DNA of 45,032 nt, taken from contig MHPP01000032.1 of NCBI GenBank assembly GCA_001822095.1, positions 1-45,032 of the forward strand. The letters are read 5' to 3'. This document shows positions 37,091 to 45,032 of this stretch, piece after piece. The stretch is from Candidatus Staskawiczbacteria bacterium RIFOXYC1_FULL_38_18 (GTDB lineage: Bacteria > Patescibacteriota > Minisyncoccia > Minisyncoccales > Staskawiczbacteraceae). Each line of letters opens with the position of its first letter. The stretch's first letter is position 1. The position numbers were made by a program, and so were the translations under genes. The notes beneath the pieces are model-generated. The model worked only from the letters and a program-made list of their open reading frames with translations, made no database searches and was not told the origin of the DNA.

Positions 37091-40000
37091 ATGCAGACAA
37101 AAACAATAAAAATAATAAGCTTGCCAATTTTGGCTTTTGCTATTTTTTTATTTCTGACTGCTTTTGGAGCCGTAGAAGCAATTAATTCAAAAATTCCCTG
37201 CACCTGTCCTAGCGGCGGCACAGTATGCGCAAGCGCTTTTTGTCCTACCGATACAATGTGTCAGGAAGGATATTGTAATGACGGCTCAACTAATTTGATT
37301 TGTCCGCTTAATTGTCCCCTATATAATTTTAATGAATGCTCTGCGCCATGTTACAGAACTGAAATTGGTCCATGTCAATATACGGCCGTGCCGGGCATCC
37401 CCTTTATGTGCGTGCCAGATATATCCTATCCGGATCCAAGTTGTTCAATGGGTTTTGATTGTACAGGAAGTGGGACAGGCGGTGGCGGTGGCGGTGGGTT
37501 AATTGGCACATGCGCGACTTATGGATTGAGCGCAGGAAATGCTTGTATTAGTGAAGATGTTGGAGGCGGGCAGGGAAGTTCTTGTTCGTCTAATTCCGAT
37601 TGCCAGCCAGCAACTGGCCAAAAATATTGCGATTTAAGCACGGGCCAGTGCTCCACAGACGGAAATGGACTAATTTGCTCTCTTGATGTAGAATGTGGTC
37701 TTGGCACTTCGGTAAGCAGGTGTAATATTGGCGGAACATGTTCTGTCTCCGGGGATGGCGATGCATGCTCAACCAGCGCCGACTGCGGGGCATTAACGCC
37801 AAAATGCGATGAATCGGGGAAATGTGTGTTAACTAATTCTGGCGGTATATCCTGCGCAACCGATGCAGAATGCGCATTTAGATGCGCAAGCAGTGGTTTG
37901 GGAGTCAACAACCAATGCGTGCAGGGAGGCGATGGCGCGCCTTGTTATAACTCCATGTATCATACGCCGGACGATAATTTGTGCAAGCCTTATGGATGCG
38001 ATGACGCAAATCAACGATGTGTGCAGGGCGGAACCGGTAATTCCTGCGGAGGCCCTAATGATTATGTTACGTGCGAGCCCGATTGCACAATCAGCGGTAA
38101 TTGCGCTTTATATAGGTGCAATACGCAAAACCAGCGATGCGAAACGGGGCTGGCGGGAGGAATTATCTGCAATCAGAACGACCCTTTGGCTTGCAAATAC
38201 AGGTGCGCCACAAATTTTACTTGTTCTTCGGGAGGATTTGGGGCGGTGTGCGACCCATTTGGCAATCCAGACGCCTGTAAATTTGGTTGCGACCCAAATC
38301 CAAGCAGCCCAAGTTATATGAGATGCATTCAAGGACTTTACACTGAATTCCCTTGTAATATTTTTCAAACAGGAGATGCCTGCGCGTATAAATGTTCGGG
38401 AGAATCATGTGCATTGCAGGGGTGGAATAAGTATTATTACTCTCCATACACCACCACGCCCATTCCAAGCGACCCAAGAAGTTGTACCGATGATACAAAT
38501 TGCGCATATGGCTGTAATGCTTCTTTGCAATGCGTTCAGGGAATAGGAACAGGAGAATGGTGTACGCCCATACCTGGGAATCCTAATTCAACAGTTCCGT
38601 GTGATTACGGATGTGTTGGAAATAGATGTGTTCTAGGAAGTGGAGGTCCATTGTGCGGGCCTTCAAATGACGGAGCCGATTGTATAACAAGATGCGGAGC
38701 AACAAGCAATCCCTTAAACCCCTTAAAACCTTATCCTGATGATTATTTTGCATATTCTTGCATGCAAGGCGTTTCTACTGATTCTTTACCCTGTACGGTC
38801 GATTCGCAGTGCGGATATAGTTGTAACGAATATGACCAATGCGTTCCGTTTGGCGGAGGCGCTAGTTGTGACCCTTATAATTCGTTTTCATGCGGTTATC
38901 CGGAATGTGATCCGACCACAACCCCCTTTGACCCGGACGGGTGCGGAGGATGTGGAAATTTTTGCGGGCCAAATGGATATTGGTTTGCTTGCCCCTCAGT
39001 AAATCATTTAGTGGATCCACGCGATTCGGCCGGGCAATGTTTGTGCTATCCTAATCAAAACCCCGCCTTGGGATTTACCTGCGGGTCAAACGATTTTTTT
39101 GAACCGCACGTTAACACCCCGCCATACGCCCAACCGGTAACGTGCAGCCAATGCGCGGTGCAACAGCCCCCATATATAACAGGTCTTTCGCTTGCTCAAA
39201 ATCAATGTACCGGAATAGTGGGGCAGTCAGCGGTCAACCTTCAATGGGTTTATAACAGCCCCGACGATATTGATGAATTAAAATATGAGCTTCAAATAGC
39301 AAGAGACGAAGACACAAATTTTGATGACCCTGTTTTTTACAAAACAGTATTGCATTCCGCGCTAAACGGATCTACGAATTTTTCTCCGACTATTCCAATA
39401 ATATTTGGCGCAGACGTTCCCGGTTGCAATGAAAACATAGGGCAAACTTGTTATTTGAGTTTCGGCAAAAATTATCGTTGGGGAGTTAAAGTAACAGACG
39501 AAAACAATAAGGCTTCTGTGTGGCATTATTATAAGCCCGGCGCCTGTAGCGGACCGAGTTTGGATTTACTATACCTTGAGGGAAATGAAACATGGGTGGA
39601 GGGCACAACACACCAAATCGCGTGGACATCAGAAAATTTGGGTTCATCTACGGTTAATGTCTATTTTGGATCCACCTATTTTGGAACCACCTTTATTGGC
39701 TCGGCTCCGGCGTCTCAGAATTTTTATAATTGGGCAATACCCGTTCCTTCATGGTTGGTCGATCCTAGACATATTAGTATAATAACAACTACAAGTTTGG
39801 GACAAACGCTATCGGATGAAAGTCTTGGCCTTGTTTCAATTTCGCCTTGCGTTCCAAGTTGGACATGCAACGGACTTAGTTGTAGTGATCCAAACTCGTG
39901 GGGCGAATGTTCTGCTTCCGGAACTCAAACAAGAAGCGTAATAGATACAAACAATTGCGGAACAACAACCGGAAAACCAGCCGAATCTCAAACCTGCACA

Positions 40001-41044
40001 TGTGTTCCTGTTTGGCCATCGGCTTCTCCCGGTTGCACCTCCTGGTCTGTGTGTCCGGCTGGAGGAGGAACACAAGATAGAACTTGCACTTCAACGAATT
40101 GCGGAACACAGACAAGACAAGAGTCGCAAACCTGCACGCCTCCTCCCACTCTCACTGTTACATCTCCGAACGGAAATGAATCATGGACGCAAAGAACATG
40201 GGAAAATATTACATGGACGACTCAAAATATAGCCGGTGGATCAAACATCGATATAGATATTATACCTTTTCCATCGGGCAGTCCGCAGCAAATATATTTT
40301 GTTCCCGCATACGAAGGCATTTATACATGGAATGTTGGTCGGTTAGTCGATGGTTTTTCTTATGTACCAGTCGGCCAGTATAAAATTAGGATTAGTGTTT
40401 GGGATCAGGGAAGTGGAACTATGATATATGACGAGAGTGACAATTTTTTCACTATCACTAACCCTGTCGCTATAGTAAACACTAGTTCTATGCTGGCAAG
40501 TATCAGTAATATAACGTCGGGTATTAAGGATGCAGTGGCCAGCGTAAGCAGTGTTATAAAAAATGCGGTATTTAACACAATAATACAATTATTTAAAGCA
40601 ATAACAAATTTTGCGGGCACCGACGCTAAAGCGGATACTTGCACCGAATATGGAAATTTCACTACCGACCGGGCTCAGGCAGGCGTGTTTTCCACTCCGC
40701 CTCATCCGGGACCGTTTGTTTTCTTTGAATATAGCCCGGACAAACCCGAGCTGAACCGCCAAGTTTCTTTTTCTGACATTTATTCCCTTTGTTATGACAG
40801 CCTTGGAAACTCTTCTTTGTGCAAAAACACATCTTCTAACTATATTTGGATTTTTTATGACAACCCCAGCCAGCCCGCTTATACCAAAGGGAGCGCCTCC
40901 CATGTGTTTTCTGTTAACAATAATCCAGATGTAAATTTGCAAATTTGCGACGCCGACAATATTTGTTGTTCTGGTAATAAAGATATTGAGTTTGAGCAAG
41001 AGAACGCTAATTTGCCCAACTGGAAAGAAATTTCTCCGTTCTAA
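37091..41044 (+). CDS. Giant Cys-rich secreted protein with FN3/Kre9-like C-terminal domains (locus B)
   Basis: A 1317-aa protein with a signal peptide (about 1-30, ending VEA). About 630 residues of Cys-rich repeats follow, with a recurring CxxG/C-x-QG pattern (NQRCVQGG, LQCVQGIG, NRCVLGSG) and a Gly-rich linker. An FN3-like region follows (VNLQWVYNSPDDIDELKYELQIARD), then two Kre9/Knh1-like domains (NETWVEGTTHQIAWTSENLG and NESWTQRTWENITWTTQN) separated by two TSP1-like segments, and finally a PKD-like end (YIWIFYDNPSQ). It is probably a surface or adhesive protein. No sorting signal or C-terminal membrane helix is apparent, so attachment is unknown. A strong terminator follows. Confidence 0.75.
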   Translation: MQTKTIKIISLPILAFAIFLFLTAFGAVEAINSKIPCTCPSGGTVCASAFCPTDTMCQEGYCNDGSTNLICPLNCPLYNFNECSAPCYRTEIGPCQYTAVPGIPFMCVPDISYPDPSCSMGFDCTGSGTGGGGGGGLIGTCATYGLSAGNACISEDVGGGQGSSCSSNSDCQPATGQKYCDLSTGQCSTDGNGLICSLDVECGLGTSVSRCNIGGTCSVSGDGDACSTSADCGALTPKCDESGKCVLTNSGGISCATDAECAFRCASSGLGVNNQCVQGGDGAPCYNSMYHTPDDNLCKPYGCDDANQRCVQGGTGNSCGGPNDYVTCEPDCTISGNCALYRCNTQNQRCETGLAGGIICNQNDPLACKYRCATNFTCSSGGFGAVCDPFGNPDACKFGCDPNPSSPSYMRCIQGLYTEFPCNIFQTGDACAYKCSGESCALQGWNKYYYSPYTTTPIPSDPRSCTDDTNCAYGCNASLQCVQGIGTGEWCTPIPGNPNSTVPCDYGCVGNRCVLGSGGPLCGPSNDGADCITRCGATSNPLNPLKPYPDDYFAYSCMQGVSTDSLPCTVDSQCGYSCNEYDQCVPFGGGASCDPYNSFSCGYPECDPTTTPFDPDGCGGCGNFCGPNGYWFACPSVNHLVDPRDSAGQCLCYPNQNPALGFTCGSNDFFEPHVNTPPYAQPVTCSQCAVQQPPYITGLSLAQNQCTGIVGQSAVNLQWVYNSPDDIDELKYELQIARDEDTNFDDPVFYKTVLHSALNGSTNFSPTIPIIFGADVPGCNENIGQTCYLSFGKNYRWGVKVTDENNKASVWHYYKPGACSGPSLDLLYLEGNETWVEGTTHQIAWTSENLGSSTVNVYFGSTYFGTTFIGSAPASQNFYNWAIPVPSWLVDPRHISIITTTSLGQTLSDESLGLVSISPCVPSWTCNGLSCSDPNSWGECSASGTQTRSVIDTNNCGTTTGKPAESQTCTCVPVWPSASPGCTSWSVCPAGGGTQDRTCTSTNCGTQTRQESQTCTPPPTLTVTSPNGNESWTQRTWENITWTTQNIAGGSNIDIDIIPFPSGSPQQIYFVPAYEGIYTWNVGRLVDGFSYVPVGQYKIRISVWDQGSGTMIYDESDNFFTITNPVAIVNTSSMLASISNITSGIKDAVASVSSVIKNAVFNTIIQLFKAITNFAGTDAKADTCTEYGNFTTDRAQAGVFSTPPHPGPFVFFEYSPDKPELNRQVSFSDIYSLCYDSLGNSSLCKNTSSNYIWIFYDNPSQPAYTKGSASHVFSVNNNPDVNLQICDADNICCSGNKDIEFEQENANLPNWKEISPF

Positions 41045-41055
41045 TTAAAGCGAGC

Positions 41056-41083
41056 CCGCGGACATCGGGCGTCCGCGGTTTTT
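41056..41083 (+). terminator. Terminator after surface locus B
   Basis: Stem CCGCGGAC/GTCCGCGG with loop ATCGGGC followed by TTTTT. An alternative GCCCG/CGGGC pairing overlaps it. Confidence 0.88.
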
Positions 41084-41093
41084 GCTAAAAGGG

Positions 41094-41122
41094 TTGCAAA
41101 AAAATAAATTATCTGATATACT
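41094..41122 (+). promoter_or_regulatory. Promoter of rpmF-nusB-rnc-rpsP
   Basis: TTGCAA (41094-41099), a 17-bp spacer and TATACT (41117-41122), with TGA before the -10 (extended -10). Confidence 0.6.
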
Positions 41123-41166
41123 AAAAAATAATTAAAAATTTAAAATTTTAAATTTAAAATTACGCT

Positions 41167-41412
41167 ATGGCTGTTCCAAGGCACAAACATACAAGGTCAA
41201 AAGTGGGCAAGACCCGGATGCATAAAAACATCAAGCGGGTTGTTTTAGGTGTTTGCCCAAAATGCAAAAAACCTGTTTTGTCGCACACAGTTTGCAGAAA
41301 CTGCGGATTTTATAAAGGGCAGGAAGTTATCAATGTTTTAGCCTCCTTAACAAAAAAAGAGAAAAAAGCAAGAGAAAAAGAGATTAAACAAGCCGAAGCG
41401 CAGCAAAAATAA
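41167..41412 (+). CDS. rpmF: 50S ribosomal protein L32
   Basis: An 81-aa L32 with the N-terminal [19 protein letters not shown] and a zinc ribbon CPKC...CRNC that closes the knuckle. The C-terminal tail is Lys/Glu-rich and longer than in the E. coli protein (57 aa). It is the first gene of the operon with nusB, rnc and rpsP, 5 nt before nusB. It lies after a terminator and has its own promoter. Confidence 0.95.
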   Translation: MAVPRHKHTRSKVGKTRMHKNIKRVVLGVCPKCKKPVLSHTVCRNCGFYKGQEVINVLASLTKKEKKAREKEIKQAEAQQK

Positions 41413-41417
41413 TTTTT

Positions 41418-41840
41418 ATGGCCAGCAGGCACTTATCACGTTCAATTGTTTTACAATCATTGTATGAGTGGGATTTTTACGGCAAGAAAGGAGTTTTAAA
41501 AAATGTTGTTGAAAGAAACATAAAGGATTTTGGCCCTGGTTTGGAAGATTTGGAATTTATTTACAAGCTTGCGGAAGGCGTGCAGACTCATATGCCGGAA
41601 ATTGACAAAATAATTGAAAAAGCGGCTCCCGAATGGCCAATTGCCCAAATTTCAATAATTGACAGAAATGTTTTAAGAATAGGATTATTTGAGCTTTTAT
41701 ACGCAGACAAAGAAGAAGTTCCGCCAAAAGTTGCCATAAACGAAGCAATTGAACTGGCAAAAACGTTTGCAGGCACAACCTCAGGAAAATTTATAAACGG
41801 AGTATTGGGCACGGTGTATAAACAAATAAATGAATTTTGA
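41418..41840 (+). CDS. nusB: Transcription antitermination factor NusB
   Basis: A 140-aa all-helical protein with [13 protein letters not shown] at the N-terminus, [15 protein letters not shown] and the C-terminal [27 protein letters not shown] signature. NusB binds boxA RNA with S10/NusE to prevent premature termination on rRNA operons. It overlaps rnc by 11 nt. The link with rnc, which processes rRNA, makes functional sense. Confidence 0.93.
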   Translation: MASRHLSRSIVLQSLYEWDFYGKKGVLKNVVERNIKDFGPGLEDLEFIYKLAEGVQTHMPEIDKIIEKAAPEWPIAQISIIDRNVLRIGLFELLYADKEEVPPKVAINEAIELAKTFAGTTSGKFINGVLGTVYKQINEF

Positions 41841-42519
41841 ACCATTAGAAAAAAAATTAGGATTGAAGTTTAAAAATAAAGACCTTTTGATGCAGGCTTT
41901 TACGCACAGGTCTTATATAAACGAAAACCCAAGCTTTCGCTTGAGCCACAACGAACGGTTGGAATTTTTAGGGGATGCGGTAATGGAATTAATTGTAACG
42001 GAGCATCTTTATAAGGAATTTCCCGAAAAAGCAGAAGGAGACTTAACCAACTGGAGAGCGGCATTGGTAAATGCAAAAATGCTTACCAGTGTTGCCGAGG
42101 AACTGGGGTTTAACGATTATTTGTTATTATCAAAAGGCGAAACAAAAGAAACGGGAAAAGCGCGAGCTTATATTTTAGCAAACAGCTGGGAGGCATTAAT
42201 TGGTGCAATGTATCTGGATTCTGGATATAAAACAACAGAAAATTTTATCAAAAAATATTTAATGATAAAGCTTGCCGATATTATAAAAGACGGCTCGTAT
42301 AAAGATTCGAAGTCAAAATTTCAAGAAGAGGCGCAGGAAAGAGTTTCAATCACGCCGGTTTACAGGGTTTTAAAAGAATGGGGGCCCGACCACGATAAAA
42401 AATTTACTGTTGGGGTATATCTGGGAAGCGAATTGATTGCAGAAGGGCAGGGTTCGTCAAAACAAGAGGCAGAAGAGGCATCGGCAGAACTGGCGCTTGA
42501 AGTAAAAAATTGGAAATAA
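41830..42519 (+). CDS. rnc: Ribonuclease III
   Basis: A 229-aa protein with the endonuclease signature [21 protein letters not shown] (about 40-60), the downstream acidic pair in [14 protein letters not shown] and a C-terminal dsRNA-binding domain ([11 protein letters not shown] onward, ending in the [15 protein letters not shown] helix). It cleaves double-stranded RNA, including rRNA precursors. The start overlaps nusB and there is no SD. The 12-nt gap to rpsP keeps it in the operon. Confidence 0.95.
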   Translation: MNFEPLEKKLGLKFKNKDLLMQAFTHRSYINENPSFRLSHNERLEFLGDAVMELIVTEHLYKEFPEKAEGDLTNWRAALVNAKMLTSVAEELGFNDYLLLSKGETKETGKARAYILANSWEALIGAMYLDSGYKTTENFIKKYLMIKLADIIKDGSYKDSKSKFQEEAQERVSITPVYRVLKEWGPDHDKKFTVGVYLGSELIAEGQGSSKQEAEEASAELALEVKNWK

Positions 42520-42531
42520 AAAATAAAAAAT

Positions 42532-42867
42532 ATGTTGACTATAAGATTAACAAGAAAAGGTAAAAAAAATCAGCCATTTTTTAGGGTGGTTGTTATTGAT
42601 AAAAGAAGAAGTTCAAAGGGCGGAAGGTCCGTTGAGGATTTGGGATACAAAAACCCCTTAACCAAAAAAGTTTCTTTAAACAAAGAAAGAATTTTATACT
42701 GGATTTCAAAAGGAGCCCAGCCTTCTGCCACCATTCATAATTTGCTTGTTTCAGAAAAAATTATTGAGGGAAAAAAATTACACGTTTCTAAATTCAGCAA
42801 GAAAAAACAGGCAGAAGTTGACGCCGTTAAAACAAAAATAGAAACAGAGACTCCGCCAGCCGTTTAA
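42532..42867 (+). CDS. rpsP: 30S ribosomal protein S16
   Basis: A 111-aa S16 with TIRLTRKGKKNQPFFRVVV at the start, the EDLGYKNPL segment and RILYWISKGAQPSATIHNLL. The usual length is about 80-90; the extra ~25 residues form a Lys/Glu-rich tail. It is last in the operon and followed by a strong terminator. The next genes of a common rpsP-rimM-trmD-rplS operon are absent here. Confidence 0.95.
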   Translation: MLTIRLTRKGKKNQPFFRVVVIDKRRSSKGGRSVEDLGYKNPLTKKVSLNKERILYWISKGAQPSATIHNLLVSEKIIEGKKLHVSKFSKKKQAEVDAVKTKIETETPPAV

Positions 42868-42878
42868 TTTAGATTTAA

Positions 42879-42905
42879 AAATCCGCCTCTTGGCGGATTT
42901 TTTTT
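42879..42905 (+). terminator. Terminator after rpsP
   Basis: Stem AAATCCGCC/GGCGGATTT with loop TCTT and TTTTT after it. Its 3' arm provides the -35 of the next promoter. Confidence 0.9.
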
Positions 42906-42918
42906 GGAGTTGTATAAT
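42890..42918 (+). promoter_or_regulatory. Promoter of the response regulator
   Basis: TTGGCG (42890-42895), a 17-bp spacer and TATAAT (42913-42918). The -35 is inside the rpsP terminator, so stop and restart are physically merged. Confidence 0.5.
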
Positions 42919-42946
42919 AATGTAATATAAATTAAATACAAATTTT

Positions 42947-43327
42947 ATGGAAACAAAAAAAGTTTTAGTTGTGGAAGACGACCTTAATTTTTTGTCTATT
43001 CTTCAGCAGGCGTTTGAACAAGAGGAGGAAATTAAGCTGTTTTTGGCAAAAGACGGCCAAGAGGGGCTGGATGCGGCAATTAAAGAAAAGCCCGACCTGA
43101 TTCTTTTGGATATTTTAATGCCGATTATGAATGGAATAGAGGTTGCAAAAAAATTGCAGGAATCAAGTATAAAAACGCGAATTATCTTTTTAACCAATGT
43201 AAGCGACGTTGACACAATAAACAAAGCGGTTGAGGCTGTTAAATTTGGCGTTGAGTATATTATAAAATCAGACGTTCACGTTGCGCAAATTGTGGCAAGG
43301 GTTAAAGAGAAGCTTGAAATTAAATAA
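42947..43327 (+). CDS. Single-domain response regulator (receiver only)
   Basis: A 126-aa CheY-like receiver with the acidic pair EDD (10-12), phospho-acceptor D55 (LLDILMP), T83 (FLTNVSD) and K107 (YIIKSD). No output domain, so it acts by protein contact or as a phosphorelay node. No kinase gene is in the window. Its own promoter sits in the rpsP terminator. The gene converges with spoVG, with 4 nt between their ends. Confidence 0.9.
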   Translation: METKKVLVVEDDLNFLSILQQAFEQEEEIKLFLAKDGQEGLDAAIKEKPDLILLDILMPIMNGIEVAKKLQESSIKTRIIFLTNVSDVDTINKAVEAVKFGVEYIIKSDVHVAQIVARVKEKLEIK

Positions 43328-43331
43328 GCCC

Positions 43332-43598
43332 TTAAGATTCTTTAAACAACTCTTTTACTTTTGAAATTATCATTTCCTCCATCATTTTGCTTGTTTCTTC
43401 GTTCATGGGGCGGAATATGTTTAAATCTTTTTGGCCAACTTTTTTTGTGGGGTAGGTGAGTCTGTATCCTGAACCGTCAAGTTTTGTGTGAACACCAATT
43501 GACCCCAAATACATATTTTCGTTAAGCACAACACTAGCAAAAGCAACCAAACCATTTCTTGGAGTAATCGGAGTTATTTGTACGTCTGTTATTTTCAT
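43332..43598 (-). CDS. spoVG: SpoVG-family protein
   Basis: An 88-aa protein matching SpoVG: an N-terminal strand MKITDVQITPI, a central IGVHTKLDGSGYRLTYPTKK that replaces the usual YPSKR patch, and a C-terminal helix ending in KVKELF. SpoVG proteins are small DNA- and RNA-binding regulators, found in Firmicutes, spirochaetes and many CPR genomes. Its targets here are unknown. It lies on the minus strand opposite the response regulator, with a divergent secreted-protein gene upstream. No SD is seen. Confidence 0.8.
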   Translation of the reverse strand: MKITDVQITPITPRNGLVAFASVVLNENMYLGSIGVHTKLDGSGYRLTYPTKKVGQKDLNIFRPMNEETSKMMEEMIISKVKELFKES

Positions 43599-43720
43599 AC
43601 GTATTTATTAATAAAATTGTAATGTATATTATATAACCTAAATTCTGTAGTTAATTTTATAGGATAAGCATTAAAATTGCATTATAAAATTATTAATTAA
43701 GTAATAAAAAAGTAAAAAAT

Positions 43721-45032
43721 ATGAAAAAAACTTTTTTTAGGAATTGTTTTATATTATTAACCGGCGCGATACTTGTTGTAAGCGCTTTTTTTGTGTTTGC
43801 AGAACCCGTTTTTGCTGATACGGCCGATTACCCTGTAACCAGCGGGTCTGATAACAGCGGCGCGGCGTCTCAGACGTTTAATCCTTCAGACATTACTAAG
43901 CTCAACAATAGTGATGATGATAGAATGCAAAGCCAGGATTGGCCCAAAAATGTTTTTACTTATGACGAGACAAAATATATTGAATTTATTTTCAGTCCGA
44001 GCGTGCCTTCGGGCGCCTCAATATCCAGCGTGCAAGTAACTCATGAATATAGAAAGTCGGGAACTTTAAGTGGCGCAAAGCTGGAAATATGGAATGGGGG
44101 CGTTTGGCATGATGAGGTCTTAACTATTCCAGCGGTGTCTAACAACGACCTTTCTCAAACAATCGATGTTGGTTCTTATATAAATACGCCAACATCGGTT
44201 AACGAAATAAAAATAAGATTTTTAGCATACCGGGACGATAATAACAATACAAAAACTAGCCATGATTATATAAGGGTTTCTGTTGCATATACTGCAATTG
44301 ATTGGGTTGCTGTATTTAACGGCATACATGATTCATTAGTTGCGGGAGGGATTAACAACAATATTGATACCTGTGGAGCGACGCCAACGGCTTGTTTGGG
44401 TTTATATTTTGAAAAAACAGATTTTGGAAAAATAACTTTTAGCAGTTCATTGGATTTAACCGCCAGCGAAACGCAAACATTTTTGCAAAATTTGGGGAGT
44501 CAGTTAAATATTTCCAGCGAACAAGTTTCTCTTGATGTAAGCACAGCAACGGAATTTCAAAACAAAGGAGCCGCTTTGGAAATGTATGGTTTTCCTCATG
44601 GCGACGGAATTGATGCAGTTACTCAATCTGAATTGGTTGTTAAAAACGACAGCGGCGCGGTAATTGACCCCGCAGATCTAGCATATCCGTTAATCAGCAA
44701 TTTTGCTTGGGACAATTCCACCGGCACGGTAGCTTTTGGCGCCAGCCATTTCACAGGATTTTTCTTAAACGACACAATTAAGCCGTTTATAATATCTTTT
44801 AGCGTTCCGGAGGCTTCATCTTCATTAACTGTTTCCGGAATTACAGTTACTGCACACGACAACCGCGGAGTTGCCGGATATATGTTTACAGAAACCAGCA
44901 CCAAGCCGTTAGTCAGTTCGCTTGATTGGTCTTCGGGCGCGCCGTCAACTTATGTTTTTGCTACTCCCGGAACCAAAACACTTTATGCTTGGGTAAAAGA
45001 TGGCTATGACAATGTTTCTGATTTATATACAA
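43721..45032 (+). CDS. Secreted surface protein, truncated by the window edge
   Basis: Absent from the track because it has no stop in the window; the frame from ATG 43721 is open for 437 codons to the end. A signal peptide (about 1-33, MKKTFFRN... ending VFA) is followed by extracellular beta-domains: a jelly-roll-like region at about 60-190 (YIEFIFSPSVP, LEIWNGGVWHDE), then Ser/Thr-rich stretches, and from about 350 an Ig-like module (DTIKPFIISFSVPEAS, VTAHDNRGVAGYMFTE, KTLYAWVKDGYDNVSD). Such Ig modules usually repeat in long CPR surface proteins. The A-rich leader has no SD. Few Cys, unlike loci A and B. Confidence 0.75.
   Translation, partial: MKKTFFRNCFILLTGAILVVSAFFVFAEPVFADTADYPVTSGSDNSGAASQTFNPSDITKLNNSDDDRMQSQDWPKNVFTYDETKYIEFIFSPSVPSGASISSVQVTHEYRKSGTLSGAKLEIWNGGVWHDEVLTIPAVSNNDLSQTIDVGSYINTPTSVNEIKIRFLAYRDDNNNTKTSHDYIRVSVAYTAIDWVAVFNGIHDSLVAGGINNNIDTCGATPTACLGLYFEKTDFGKITFSSSLDLTASETQTFLQNLGSQLNISSEQVSLDVSTATEFQNKGAALEMYGFPHGDGIDAVTQSELVVKNDSGAVIDPADLAYPLISNFAWDNSTGTVAFGASHFTGFFLNDTIKPFIISFSVPEASSSLTVSGITVTAHDNRGVAGYMFTETSTKPLVSSLDWSSGAPSTYVFATPGTKTLYAWVKDGYDNVSDLYT

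Noticed and set aside
43599-43720. Promoters in the spoVG/secreted-protein spacer
   Set aside because: Several TATAAT-like strings occur in this very AT-rich 122-bp spacer, but none has a paired -35 at acceptable spacing, so no promoter is called.

Overview
The window looks like a chromosomal segment of a Candidate Phyla Radiation (Patescibacteria) bacterium, most likely a parcubacterium. This is inferred from gene content, not from a marker phylogeny. The core genes are AT-rich, tightly packed and mostly lack a Shine-Dalgarno (SD) sequence. Proteins are compact (ThrS has no TGS domain). Many genes encode membrane-anchored or very large Cys-rich secreted proteins. Biosynthetic pathways are absent apart from nucleotide salvage and thymidylate synthesis. 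TGA is used as a stop (miaB, rnhB), so the standard bacterial code applies.

Layout. 1-5.4 kb: the 3' end of pheT, a NYN-domain protein, a SemiSWEET transporter, gyrB with a charged N-terminal extension, a small stand-alone unit, a PD-(D/E)XK nuclease and mnmA. 5.4-9.7 kb: a copper-responsive operon (CsoR-like repressor with promoter and operator, an HMA/membrane/cupredoxin fusion, a DUF1858 redox protein, CopA). 9.7-13.7 kb: a GNAT enzyme on the minus strand, then a thioredoxin-like protein, a CPVC membrane protein, an unknown protein, a ComEC-like secreted hydrolase and an adenylate-kinase-like protein. 13.7-15 kb: secE-nusG-rplK. 15-19.2 kb: a fused dCTP deaminase-thymidylate synthase, a second DCD/dUTPase-fold protein, dihydrofolate reductase and gatB. 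19.2-25.3 kb (minus): a small membrane protein, miaA, miaB, a large membrane protein and thrS, with a structured plus-strand RNA unit between miaB and miaA. 25.3-27.8 kb: accessory units (DUF84 NTPase, three unknown proteins, a leader peptide) next to a second copy of the dnaE 3' end. 27.8-31 kb: dnaE (minus). 31-31.6 kb: a candidate structured RNA and a 34-aa membrane peptide. 31.6-41 kb: rnhB, then two parallel surface-protein loci with near-identical promoters. 41-43.6 kb: rpmF, nusB, rnc, rpsP, a single-domain response regulator and spoVG. From 43.7 kb: a truncated secreted protein.

The main pattern beyond routine annotation is a second class of transcription units wedged between core genes. 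These are about nine short, mostly monocistronic units. Each has its own strong promoter (TTGACA/TTGACT, about 17 bp, then a -10, often TGCTATNAT) and its own terminator. The coding ones have clear GGAGG-type SD sequences and more GC-rich codons, unlike their neighbours. Two lie between a diverged 60-bp duplicate of the dnaE 3' end and the intact dnaE end, which suggests integration at the end of dnaE. Two appear to be structured RNAs rather than genes.

Other notable items: palindromic repeat sequences inside reading frames (gyrB, the HMA fusion, miaA, rnhB, possibly copA); a MITE-like 122-bp inverted-repeat element upstream of thrS; and a duplicated surface locus whose two promoters share a TTATCCACA (DnaA-box-like) repeat at identical spacing.
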